From the NCBI GenBank assembly GCA_948567375.1, contig OX419762.1, positions 36,003,034 through 36,067,033 of the forward strand: a stretch of DNA of 64,000 bases. Reading direction: 5' to 3'. The notes below the pieces were generated by a model, which worked only from the letters and a program-made list of their open reading frames with translations, was not told the DNA's origin and searched no databases. The stretch's first letter is position 1. Each line of letters starts with the position of its first letter. The position numbers and the translations under genes are program-made. Of the stretch, positions 45,039 to 55,362 are shown in pieces. This DNA is from Lunularia cruciata (taxonomy: Eukaryota > Streptophyta > Marchantiopsida > Lunulariales > Lunulariaceae).

Positions 45039-45935
45039 TTGATTAGTTCCAATGGGATTGAAGGCTCGACCTATGCAAGTTTGCTTCACTTGCAAGGTAC
45101 AATATCTAATCAAGGTTGTAGGATTTTGGTTGATTCTAGAAGTTTAGAGAATTGCATGTTTATGCAAGTAGAAAAGGAATTGGGTATTCCTATCAAGTCA
45201 ATGATTGGAAGTAGTTTGATGATGGCGGATAGTAGAAAGGAATCTGCATTCCACACCTCGCATCCTGTTACCTTCAAGATTAGGAAGGAGTATTTGGAAT
45301 GTATGAGGTTTGTAGTGGCACCCCTACACTATGATATCATCCTGGGTCTACCTTGGCTTGAACATCATAAGGTTCAATTTGATTGGACCCGACGACAAAT
45401 TCAAGTACAACACCAAGGTAGGAATTTCTGATTAGGTTGTCTAGCACCTCTGAGTAAGACACCTAAGAATAGTCAGTCCCAAGATAAAAATTTTGTCAAG
45501 AAGGAAACCATAGAGCAAACCTGGAAGGGAGATGAGTCCCAAGATGGGAAGTTTGCCAAGAAGGCAACCATGGAGCAAGCTTGGAAGAGAGATGAGTCCC
45601 TAAAAGGGAAGTTTGTTAGTAAAGCAGCCATAGAGCAAGCTTTGGAGGAAGACCAGTCTGTATTCGCAATGTGGATCAAGCCAATTGCACAAAAACAATC
45701 TGAGGAGGGCCAAGAGCCTCATCAAGCAATGGTTGATTGGATAGTTAAGGAGTTTGCAGACCTATTTCTGGATGATCTGCCAAAGGGATTACCCTCCGAT
45801 CGAGGTATGCCCTTCAAGATCAAGTTATTGCTAGGGAGTACTCCAATGAATAGACCAATCTATTGGCTCTCACCAAAGGAGTTGAAGGAGTTGCAAACAA
45901 CACTTACAAAGTTGTTAGAGAAGGACTTCATATGA
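45039..45935 (+). pseudogene. Protease and repeat linker of chromovirus B
   Basis: 45039-45431 is a retropepsin-like domain with I-L-V-D-S-R-S-L-E-N, where the catalytic D-S-G has become D-S-R, and I-I-L-G-L-P-W-L. Then 45470-45660 contains three about 20-residue repeats (S-Q-D-x-K-F-x-K-K-x-T-x-E-Q). The start of RT follows, ending in L-L-E-K-D-F-I at 45930. A stop lies near 45431. Confidence 0.7.
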
Positions 45936-46930
45936 CATAGTACCTCTCCTTGGGGAACACCGGTACTATTTGTTCCAAAGAAGGATAGAGGACTTCATTT
46001 CTGTATTGATTATTGTGGGTTCAATAAGCAAACCATGAAGAATGCATATCCCTTGCCTTGGATCAATGACTTGCTTGATCAACTAAGTGGAGCATGCTAC
46101 TTTTCCAAGTTGGATCTTTGCAGCGGCTATTGGCAAATTCCTATTGATAGAGAGGATGTGCAAAAGACTACCTTTTGCATAAGGTATGGGCATTTTGAGT
46201 GGAGAGTTCTACCTTTCAGACTCACTAATGCTCCAACAATCTTCATGGATCAGATGCATCAGGTCTTGGATGGACTATTGGATCAGTCCGTGGTGGTGTT
46301 CTTGGATGATATCTTAATCTATAGTAAAAGAGAGGTAAAACATGTGAATCATGTGCAAGAAGTCCTAAGACGACTACAACAATGGAAATTTTATTACAAG
46401 AAGTCAAAGTGTGCCTTTTGGAAGAAGGAGGTTACCTTCTTGGGTCATAAGATCTCATCAGAGTGGATCAAGATGGAAGAAGAGAAAATCAAGGCCATTA
46501 TTGATTGGTCTACCCTAAAGGATGCTACAAAAGTACGAGCATTAAATAGATTGACCAGTTTTTACCGATGGTTCATCCACTCTTATGCTCATATGATTGC
46601 ACCATTGACTGACCTCTTGGGAAAGAACTTGAGCTTCGAGTGGACCACCAAGCATGAAGAAGCATTCCATACGTCAAAGCATATGGTATCTTCAAGACCC
46701 ATTCTTCAACCATATGATCCTCAACTACCTTGTGTGGTTGATTTTGATGCTTCTAACTTTGCAATTGGAGCTGTTTTGCAACATGACTTCCCAGATGGAC
46801 TACATCCCATTGCCTTTGTGTCTCACCAACTAAATACAGCTGAAAGAAATTACTCTACTTGAGATTGAGAACAACTTGCAATGTTATATGCCACCAAGGT
46901 ATGGAGGCATTATCTCTTTGGGAAACAAGT
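45936..46930 (+). pseudogene. RT and RNase H of chromovirus B
   Basis: The frame 46035-46862 is open for 275 codons: F-S-K-L-D-L, W-R-V-L-P-F-R-L-T-N-A-P (usual L-P-F-G), [11 protein letters not shown] with the catalytic Asp pair, the thumb, then RNase H with V-D-F-D-A-S and L-N-T-A-E-R-N-Y. A stop at 46860 precedes the E-x-E-Q-L-A segment. The Gly-to-Arg change in the P-F-G box makes activity doubtful. Confidence 0.8.
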
Positions 46931-48506
46931 GATCATGCAAATTGATCACAAGCCATTGTTGCAAACCTTACACTTGGAGCACATGAAGAGTCAACATCAT
47001 TGATGGGAAGAGCAACTCCGATTTTTTGACATCAAACTTGAGTACAAACTAGGTTGGTTCCATATCATCCCTGATGCTCTATTATGATGACCTGATTTGA
47101 AGTCTCTTCCTCTCATCACGACGGCAATTACGACGGTGTCAATTGATCCCAAGGTCCATAACAAATTTTGGTCAACTCTACAACAAGATCCATTCTTCCA
47201 AATGGTACATGGTCGTCTGACAGCAGGCAACAAGGAGCAAAACACCTTCTCCTTCAAAGAAGTTCTTCTATTCCATGTGGACCGGATCTATGTTCCTGCA
47301 AAAGGTGATCTCCAACTTGTAAGCCTTCAGGAAGCCCATGATTTACCAATAGCTGGTCATATGGGGATGGACAAGACCTTGGGTACCCTCCAACGCCAAT
47401 GGTGGTGGCCCAACATGACACAAGATGTTTGGGAGTTTATTTGATCGTGCGAGAGTTGTCAACACAACAAGGCCAGTAACCAGAAGTCGAGTGGACTCCT
47501 TTAGCCATTTCCCATTCCAACTACTCGTTGGGAACATGTGAGCTTAGATCTCATCACCTCCTTGCCCAAGACACAACAAGGTCACACAACAATTGTGGTG
47601 TTTGTGGATAAGCTTCACTGTAAAGTTTTGGCAAGCCCTCTTCTAGATACTTGGCACCAAGCTTGCTTTGTCCACAGCCTATCATCCTCAAACAGATGGA
47701 CAAACTGAACATACAAATTGCACCTTGGAAGATATGCTTTGTGCCTTTGTCAACATTCACCATATTAATTGGGATGAATGTCTTGCAGTTGCGGAGTTTG
47801 CATACAACAATTCTAAACAAGCAAGCACCGGATTCTCTCCTTTTGTTCTCAATTTTGGCCAAGATCCGCTTGTCCCAGATTCTCTTCTTGCTCCTCCTCC
47901 ATCTCAAGTCCCTCATACTTCAACCTTCTTGACCACCATATCCGAATCTCTCCAACAAGCTAAATCTCACCTCCTTGTTGCTCAAAATCATCAAAAACAA
48001 TATGCGGACCACCATCATCGTGATCTTACCTTTGAAGTGGGTTATAACGTATGCTATCCTCTGGTAATCTACCCCTCCCACTTGATACCCAAGTTTGTAA
48101 ACTTGCCCCTTATTGGATAGGACCTTTTGATGTCATCCAAATTGTCTCTCCTCTTGCTTATCTACTTGCCTTGCCTTGTCATATGCGCATCTATCCTATC
48201 TTTCATGTTTCCAAGTTGAAACCCTTTGTTCCTAACCCTTCTTCTTTTTCCTCTTGAGTCCAACCTCCTCCTCTCCCTATCCCTATCAATGATCACAAGG
48301 AGTACAAAGTTGATTGTATCCTTGCACATCGTCACATCTCACGAGGACGACAACAACATACAGAGTACAAGGTCCTTTGGAAAAGGTATCCCCTTCATGA
48401 TGCCACATGGAAACCTCTTTCTCACCTCCAGAATGCACAGACGACCATCCAAGAGTTTGAAGCTTCAATGGCGACGGGGACTTTACCAACTAGCGGTGGG
48501 AGAATA
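46931..48506 (+). pseudogene. Integrase and chromodomain of chromovirus B, core deleted
   Basis: The HHCC zinc region (47320-47470: G-H-M-G-M-D-K-T-L, then C-E-S-C) is followed by D-L-I-T-S-L-P. At about 47615 the sequence jumps from V-D-K-L to K-V-L-A-S. About 0.2 kb with the second catalytic Asp is missing compared with element C. The third-residue region G-Q-T-E and the rest follow (47668-48257), then the chromodomain (48340-48460, W-K-R-Y-P and A-T-W-K-P in shifted frames). Integrase is clearly dead. Confidence 0.75.
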
Positions 48507-48902
48507 TGTAACAATGTGGAGTAGTGATGTAGTTAGTGAGGCTAACAGAGTAGAGAACAAGCCAAATTAGCCTAGAATATTCTAGAAGCATCTAGGAAGC
48601 TTCCCAACTAGTTAACTTGCGCCCCAAGTAGGTAGCTTCTAGAAGCTTCTAACTAGCTTAGCTTGCATGCCAAGTAGGCGGCTTCTAAAAGGAAGTTTCT
48701 TGAGAAGCTTTTTGGTTAACTTGGCTTGCACTCTAAAAAAGCAGCTCAAGGAAGCTTCTTGAGAAGGTTCTCAAGGGCCTTGTATGCTACCTATAAATAC
48801 CAAAACCAAAGCTCATGCTAGGCATTTGGAGTTTTCCCACATTCAACGTCCCAATGTGAACTTCCATTCTGCTATTTTTCTCTTTGGTTTTGGTCTTTTA
48901 CA
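48507..48902 (+). repeat. 3' LTR of chromovirus B
   Basis: Starts TGTAACAATGTGG and ends CTTTTACA, followed by the target duplication TTCAT. It is shorter than the 5' LTR by loss of some of the A-A-G-C-T-T repeats. Confidence 0.85.
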
Positions 48903-49892
48903 TTCATACTCCTCATGAATATTGATAGCGACAGGGGGAGGAGGAGTTTGGACTCAGGAGGAAAAGGAAGAGGGGTTAGGAACAAAGGGTTTCAACTTGG
49001 AAACATGAAAGACATGATGGATGCGCATATGAGAAGGCAAGGCAAGTTGATAAGCAACAAGAGAGACAATTTGGGTGACATCAAAAGGTCATATCCAATT
49101 AGGAGCAAGTTTACAAACTTGGGTATCAAATGGGAGGGGTAGATTACTAGCATAACTTTATCACCAACTTCAAAGGTGAGATCATGACGATGCTGATCCA
49201 TATATTGTTTTTGACAATTTTGAGCAACAAGGAGGTCAAATTTGGCTTGTTGGAGAGATTCGGATACGGTGATCAAGAAGGTTGAAGTATGAGGGACTTG
49301 AGACGGGGGAGGAGTAAGAAGAGAGTCTAGGACAAGCAGATCTTGGCCAAAATTGAGAAAGAAAGGAGAGAATCTAGTGCTTGCCTATTTAGAATTGTTG
49401 TATGCAAACTCTATAGCTATAAGACATTCATCCCAAATGGTATGGTGAATGTTGACAAAGGCACAAAGCATATCTTCCAAGGTGTGATTTTCATGTTCAA
49501 TTTTTCCATCAGTTTGAGGATGATAGGCTGTGGACAAAGCAAGTTTGGTGCCGAGTATCTGGAAGAGGACTTGCCAAAACTTTCCGGTGAAGCGAGGATC
49601 ACGGTTGGAGATGAGTACACGTGGCATCCCATGATGTTTGAATACATTATTGAAGTAGAGTTGCGCCAAGGTTGGAGCATCCATAGTATTAACCGTTGGC
49701 ACCAAATGGATTTGCTTACTAAGCTTATCCACAAACAACACAATTGTTGTGTGACCTTGTTGTGTCTTGGGTAAGGAGGTGATGAAATCTAAGCTCACAT
49801 GTTCCCAATGAGTAGTTGGAATGGGAAGTGGCTGAAGGAGTCCACTCGGCTTCTGGTTATTGGCTTGTTGCGTTGACAACTCTCACACGATT
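48903..49892 (-). pseudogene. Chromovirus 'E' integrase
   Basis: Continues 42787-43414 after element B. The minus-strand frame 49879-49385 encodes the integrase core: H-V-S-L-D-F-I-T-S-L-P, I-S-N-R-D-P-R-F (second Asp changed to Asn) and D-G-K-I-E. C-terminal parts follow to 48910. At 49892/49893 it is cut by the 5' LTR of the methyltransferase element, at the same integrase site as at 1491/1492 in element D. Confidence 0.75.
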
Positions 49893-50340
49893 GTGTCATG
49901 CCATTTGTAGTGTTGCATCTAGATTTCTTGGACACTGGAGTTCCAATGATAGTAGTTAGAGTTATTTTAGTAGTTTCTCAAAGACTACTTTCCAACAGTC
50001 AGATTTCATGTTTGGGGTACTGACTTCACAATGAGGCCCACCGTCACTTTGCACCGTTTGCACCATTGAGTGTGCCATCAGCGGGACCATTGGGGTTTTA
50101 GACCTAGCTGGAGTCCAAGAGGTATTCTTTTGAAGTGTAGCTCCAGAGAGCTCACTTCTCTGATGTTGAGCCTTCTAGTTCCTGGCTATGGTGGATAGAG
50201 GCCGGCGAGCATCACCTGGATTCTCTTAGTTAGAGTGGGTATGGCTTGACTGTAATCAATGCCCAATTGTTGGCAGTTGATAGAGTGACAGATCAAGTAT
50301 TGATATGAATTGAGTTGAGTTGAGAGTGGTAAACAATCTG
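49893..50340 (+). repeat. 5' LTR of the methyltransferase-bearing Ty3/gypsy element
   Basis: Begins TGTCATGCC right after chromovirus sequence (...CACGATTG). It aligns with 920-1385 to about 50340. The following TTATATCAGAGAAGTG resembles an initiator-Met primer-binding site (usual TGGTATCAGAGC). It has the (GAGTT)n run near its end. Confidence 0.75.
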
Positions 50341-51590
50341 ATTATATCAGAGAAGTGAAATCAGGGGGAAATTGAGTGCAAGAACTTTGAGTGTTGGTAG
50401 TATCTCCAAGCTCGGTGGATCATTGATAGCTCAATTGAAGTTTAGTTTTTCCTTGGTGTGCAAAAGCTCATTGCTTGATGGAGATTTGGCAATAAGGCAA
50501 ATGGTGTGCAAAAACACTAGCTAATTTTTGAGCATAGAAGAAGCAAATTTTAAGCAGTGGTTGTGATTTTGAGCTAAGGAGGTGAAGGCACAACCAATTT
50601 GTTGCGAGTTGAGCTCAGAAAGTCAAATTAAAGGTGGAGTTGGGAAGCTATTCTTGTGAATTTACGATTTGGAGAAACCCGTGTTTTCAATTTGGCTCGA
50701 GTAAAGAGTTAGCGGGGGATTTGGCAATCAGCCAAATTTAGGGTTTATGTTAGATTTTGCTGGATTTTATGTCATATTTTTGCTAGATTTGGAGGAGTTT
50801 TGCTGTTTGGCCAGATTTGGAAGAGTTTTGCTAGTTTGGAGGACTTTCACAAGTTTGGAAGAGTTTGGCCAAATTTTGGAGGAGGTTCAAATTGGCAAGA
50901 AGAAAGGCCTCATTTGGGGGTTTAGAGGCTTCAAGGCATAGGGCTGAGGGCTATGAGAGGCTACAAAGGCCTAGAAGGGCCAGCAAGCCAGCTTGTTGGC
51001 GTGAGGCTAGTTAGTTTAGAGTAGATCTTGGTCATTGGTTGACAAAATCTGCCCATCTTGCTAGATTGTGCGCAATAAGGTTTGATCCCTAGATCTCTTG
51101 GTCCTAGATTGGCGCCCTAGCCAACTGGTCCACCCTCACTTGTTGTCCTAGTGATTGTGCCATTGTTATCTATACACTTGTAGCTTTGGCTAGGAGAGGC
51201 AGTTTGATTCCATTCTTGGTGATCTTGGTAGCTTAGAACTTAGATACGAACTTCTCTTATGTCAAATGCCAAATGGTGGTAGAATCAGTCCCGTGTTGTT
51301 TTATGAGATGGAGGGTTTTTGTTTAGATTTCTTGTGATTGGACCCCCTCCATTCTCTACTTCATGTTTGTGCACCATGTTTGTGTGAGGTGCCCTACTTT
51401 TGAGCGTTGGTGCTCTGGTGTGCTCTCGGTAGTGAGGTTGGAGTGATGACCAATCAAACTACCTTTGTTTCTCTCTGGTGAGGCAAGAAGTGATAACCTA
51501 CAGACCATGAGAGTGCATGTTGTGATGGCAGGTTGCATGTTACCCTTTCCCCTAGAGTAGTTATCTCGGTTAGAGTTACATTAGTGGGTG
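50341..51590 (+). other. Primer-binding site and long leader of the methyltransferase element
   Basis: The first about 18 bases look like a decayed Met-tRNA primer-binding site. The remaining 1.2 kb has no open frame of note. At 51066-51145 the minus strand holds a tRNA-like block (see separate entry). Other parts are rich in T-T-T-G-G-A-G-G repeats (50780-50890). Confidence 0.5.
51066..51145 (-). other. tRNA-like sequence (relic tRNA or SINE head)
   Basis: On the minus strand TGGACCAGTTGG (51132-51121) matches the Pol III A box and GGGATCAAACC (51089-51079) the B box. The spacing of 54 bases is as in a normal tRNA. Acceptor and T stems pair only partly and no clear anticodon arm forms, so it is not a working tRNA. 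Confidence 0.4.
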
Positions 51591-51699
51591 GTGCTTAGTT
51601 GGTGTTGGCTCTTGGTGGTGTTGGCATTTGTAGTGCAATTTGTGGTTTTGGTTTGCGGTTGCAGTGTGGTTACTCTATCATGATAAACTTCATTGGGGA

Positions 51700-53640
51700 T
51701 TTCAGAGGAGTTAGCCCTACAATATGTAGTGGGTTTACTTGGAGTGGCACTCGGTATCAGCCTGTATCTCAAGTCCCAATGAGGGAAGAGATTGACTTTG
51801 AGTTGGAGTTTGACACATGAGTTGATTCAATTGAGAGTGCACTTGGTGTGTCCGCACCGTTGTTGTGGGACATGGACAAGATTTATGGGGCCTCCAAAGG
51901 CCCTAGGCGTTACTCTGGTACAATGGGTACCATTGAGTTGGATGACTTCATCAAAGAGTTTGATAGTTGGTGTGATCTGCAATAAATGTAGAACCCGACT
52001 TTGTTTATGCCCTTCATGGCATGGAAGGGGTTGTTTCAGATGGATGACTACCATGAGTTTAGGAGAGCTCATTTGGAGGAGATTGAGTTATGGAGACAGT
52101 ATTGGTCTCCAAACTATGTCTCTATCACTTCAGGTTTGATGGCCAGAGTAGATAGGCTATACCTACAAGTTCTAGCTTGAGTAGTGTTGGTGGAGCTAGT
52201 GAGGTGCACTAGCTGAAGATAGTGCTACTACGAGTGGAGGTACCGCTGCATGAGGTGGGGTGATACCGGGGTTTAACCCCATGGTGGAGTTATTCCAATG
52301 TTTGAGGCAGAACTACCAGGGAGTGCGGATTGACAAGCTGAGGAGCTTGCAGGAGTTCCAGCGGAAGGCTAGAGAGAGCCTATGCGAGGCACACACTTGC
52401 ATGAGGCGGATGATCAGTTTTACTTAGGGATTTACTGAGGCCCAAGCAGTCCAATTTTGGTATGGGATATTGGACAAGGAGTTACAATGTAGAGCTCATG
52501 ATGCTACGTTGCTGTAGGCTACGTCGCCCACTTTGGCAATGGTCTTTGGTTTGGTTGAGCATATTGAGCTCAACATGGTGGAGGAGAGAGTGATGACATC
52601 TAGATTTAGTAAGGAGACCTCATCCATAGCTATGACTTCTTCTAGAGTGCAACAGAGTGCACCATGCCTAATTGGTTTTTGAGGACAAGGTGGACAGCCC
52701 AAATCCTATGGAGCGAGTGGAGGGCCTAGTGGAGTTAGACCCTTACCTTCATTTTTGGGTCAATAGTAGCCAGTGAGTAGTGATGTTGCTTGTTGGACTT
52801 GTGGTGGACCTCACCATCAAAGAGAGTGTACTTAGGGCAATGGAACTAATACCTCAGGTGCATCATAGCCAGGATAGAGGCAATGTGAGCATTGCCATAG
52901 ATTTGGTCATACTAGTGACTGGTGTTTTGACTTACACCTGGAGTTACGGAGTGGTAGGGTTGCTATGACAAGTAGTAGAGGAGCTCAAGTTCATGGAGGA
53001 CGAGGTGGTAGAGGTGGTGTTAGAGGATCTACACTTAGTAGGGGTGCGGTACTTTCCCTTACTTCTGATACAACTATGGCTACTCGGATTGAGCAGTTGG
53101 AGCAGAGATTGGCTAGTATGGCTATTGCTTAGAGGAGATCAGATTCAAGTATTGAGGCTTCCACCTCATATGCTGTTGATAGAGATGCTTTGGACTTCAT
53201 GTGCGGAGCAGCACAGGTGGATGCATCTGCCGCAGTGATTAGGAGTGCAGTACGTGCTCCAGAGCCTAGAGGAGCATCAGTGGAGTTGGACCCACAGAGA
53301 AGAGAGGTTGAGAGACAGGTCAGACCTCCTCAATCTTTCAGACTATCTGAGGCATTACAGACTACATCCATGGTTCCAAGATGTCCCAGTGTAGGTGTGG
53401 TAGGTGGTGATGGAGTGCATGATGGACTACCTACTCGTCAGCCACCTGCTACTACACAAACTCAGTCTAGCATGATGTTGGGGACGGCTCAGCTAATTAT
53501 GCAGCGTCCTTTGTTTTCAGCCTGTGACATGTTTACATTGAGAGTTGACCCTGCTCTAGTGTTTCGGTTGGTTGCCATGCTTTGTGAGAGTAGGGATGAT
53601 GCGGTTCCTACTACTAGAGCATAGGTAGTTGGTAGTGGAA
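51700..53640 (+). pseudogene. Gag of the methyltransferase-bearing element
   Basis: Plus-strand fragments in one order: G-T-I-E-L-D-D-F-I-K-E-F-D-S-W-C (about 51930), F-M-A-W-K-G-L-F-Q (52015) and Q-Y-W-S-P-N-Y. Then N-Y-Q-G-V-R-I-D-K-L-R-S-L-Q-E-F (52305-52360) and A-Q-A-V-Q-F-W-Y-G-I-L-D (52440-52475) follow. Two zinc knuckles are visible: C-W-T-C-G-G-P-H-H-Q-R-E-C (about 52793) and C-E-H-C-H-R-F-G-H-T-S-D-W-C (about 52889). An R-G-G-R-G-G stretch (53000) follows them. At least a dozen stops interrupt it. The domain architecture is Gag; zinc knuckles bind RNA. Confidence 0.7.
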
Positions 53641-54240
53641 CTGACTTGGTTGAGGAGCATGGGTTCCGATCAGCGACCAATGGTTTATTGCAAGTAGCAA
53701 TAGCTAGACTGGAAGAGTTGCCAACTAGACTGGCCTTTGAGAGAGCGCGGTTCACATCTGGTGTTGTCCTATTAGATAACCGGAGGGGGATTTTCCATTT
53801 AGTGGGACCTTCAAGGAAGGTCTATACCCCACAGAGAGTCTTGTTAGACTCCTATTTGCAGCCCCTTATGTTGGGGAAGGCTACAGTTGTCGGTCTGGAG
53901 TTACGGAAGATTGATGTGGAGAGGTGTCCATTTCAGATCCAAATATCTCTAGGTGGTGGTTTGGCACAGTACATCACAAGTGGAGAGCTTGTTGTCTAGG
54001 TTCAGCCTGGTCATCCGACTGATAGCTCGGTGGTGAGAGCTCAGGCTATTGTGACAATAGCTGAGTCATATGATGTGCTAGTTGGGGGAGCAGTGTTATA
54101 CCCCATGGGTTTTAGTATTGACTATTGGGAGGAGACAACCTCCTATAGACTAGGTTGGAAGTCTTGTGAGGGATGGGTATGTTGTCTCCTAGTACGCTTC
54201 AGTAGTGGCAGTCTTGGCTCACTATAGTTCGGGACCATGG
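53641..54240 (+). pseudogene. Protease region of the methyltransferase-bearing element
   Basis: 53646-53999 is open for 117 codons. It holds L-L-D-S-Y-L-Q-P-L-M-L-G, where the retropepsin D-S-G-A-like box has lost its Gly, followed by a beta-rich half. After a stop, S-Y-D-V-L-V-G-G-A-V-L-Y-P-M-G-F (54065-54115) looks like the second half of the protease (the I-L-G-x-x-x-L-x-x-x-x region). The call is by position and weak motif. Confidence 0.55.
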
Positions 54241-54548
54241 CAACATCAATTTTAGCTTTCAGTGGTGCAATTACTTTTCTTGGTGACTTATTGGAGTGGA
54301 ACACCCATGTAGAGGATACTCTAGTACTAGAGGAGATCACTCAGATTTGGTGTACAAGTGGGATTGTTCCATCCACCTTGGATATTCCATTATGGAGTTC
54401 AAGGGTGGTATTGCAACAACATGTAGATTAGTTGGTGCAACAGGCTTAGAGTAGAGCCTTTGTACCATCGGGAGATGAGTGTGAGGATGAGCCTCTAGAG
54501 TCAATTGCTTTGACATCTCTGGATACCACACTCATTGCTTGGCAATAT

Positions 54549-54622
54549 CCAATAGAGGGCATATGTCTATTGGAGTTGTTCCAATAGAGGGGTTATGTCT
54601 GTTGGAGTTGTTCGGTGGGATC
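54549..54622 (+). pseudogene. C5 cytosine-DNA methyltransferase domain, first piece (motif I)
   Basis: Encodes L-L-E-L-F followed by G-G, the start of the S-adenosylmethionine-binding motif I (F-x-G-x-x-x-G). The reading frame continues correctly at 62455 when the inserted gypsy element and one copy of its 4-bp target duplication are ignored. A 32-bp tandem duplication (54549-54580 and 54581-54612) precedes it and shifts the frame. The piece is the N-terminus of a methyltransferase domain lying after Gag and protease. Confidence 0.7.
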
Positions 54623-55314
54623 TGTGAGCCGGCCTGTCTCTCACTCAGGATGAACCTCTGATGGCTATTATGGTAGCGCACCATGGACTAAGAAGGCAAG
54701 GAACCCCAACTCCATCATACTCCTCCAAGGCTAACACTCCAAGACTCAAGACATTGCTCACTAGAGAACTCAATGAGAGAGAGATAGTTGCAAATGAAAG
54801 GATGATGAGTACCTCCTCACTCCTTGTTTATATACTTGTGAAATAGTTACGTACCAAAGTTACTAATTACCGTAGTAACTCAAGTTACTAGACTAAAAGT
54901 CAAGTAAAGTCAAAAAGTAGAAAGGAATATCCATTCACATGGGCATATTCCCCTAAGCATGTGGTCTTATCTTGACCCAACCACTAAAGCAAGGATTCCT
55001 TCACATGGGCTATCCTTGGACTAAAGAAGAATCCAAAACAAAAAGGCTTGCGGGCCCAAGAGTTCTCAACTCTTTCCCCAAAGCCAAACACCTAGGAATA
55101 ATACCAAGTCAACACACTAAAATCCAAAATAGTGGTGCTCATCTTTTCTACTTCCTCTAAAGTAAGGTCCCATCTATCTTAGCTATGACTAACTTTAGCT
55201 AACCATGACTAATATAGAACCATCCTTTATCTCTATATAAATAATATCTCTTAAGTACTTGTAATACCAAGCTAAATATCACAATACCACACACATGCAC
55301 AAATGGGTGTTACA
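54623..55314 (-). repeat. 3' LTR of the young Ty3/gypsy element
   Basis: Same sequence as 61759-62450 by eye. A TATATAAA box is on the minus strand at about 54834-54827. Two short plus-strand frames inside it are also present in the other LTR and look fortuitous. Confidence 0.93.
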
Positions 55315-55331
55315 TTTACCCCCGGACTAAG
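55315..55331 (-). other. Polypurine tract of the young Ty3/gypsy element
   Basis: Minus strand CTTAGTCCGGGGGTAAA directly precedes the 3' LTR, the site where plus-strand DNA synthesis is primed. Confidence 0.6.
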
Positions 55332-55362
55332 TTTTCACTTTGTCCTCAAAGTGAAGGTCTCT

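Larger units (their letters stand above)
43415..48902 (+). mobile_element. Complete Ty3/gypsy chromovirus 'B'
   Basis: LTRs 43415-43837 and 48507-48902 flank Gag, protease, RT, RNase H, integrase and chromodomain on the plus strand. The 5-bp target duplication TTCAT is exact (43410-43414 and 48903-48907). The primer-binding site TTGGTATTAGAGTAGG (43838-43853) fits initiator tRNA-Met. The two LTRs differ at a number of sites and in length (423 against 396), and the coding parts carry stops, so it is not young. It inserted into chromovirus E. Confidence 0.9.

Noticed and set aside
51599..51820. Open frames near 51.6 kb as separate host genes
   Set aside because: They lie in Gag of the methyltransferase element, and the following sequence continues its Gag motifs.
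54661..54846. 61-codon frame repeated at 61797-61982
   Set aside because: It is within the duplicated LTR, has no motif, and its identity reflects LTR identity, not a gene.
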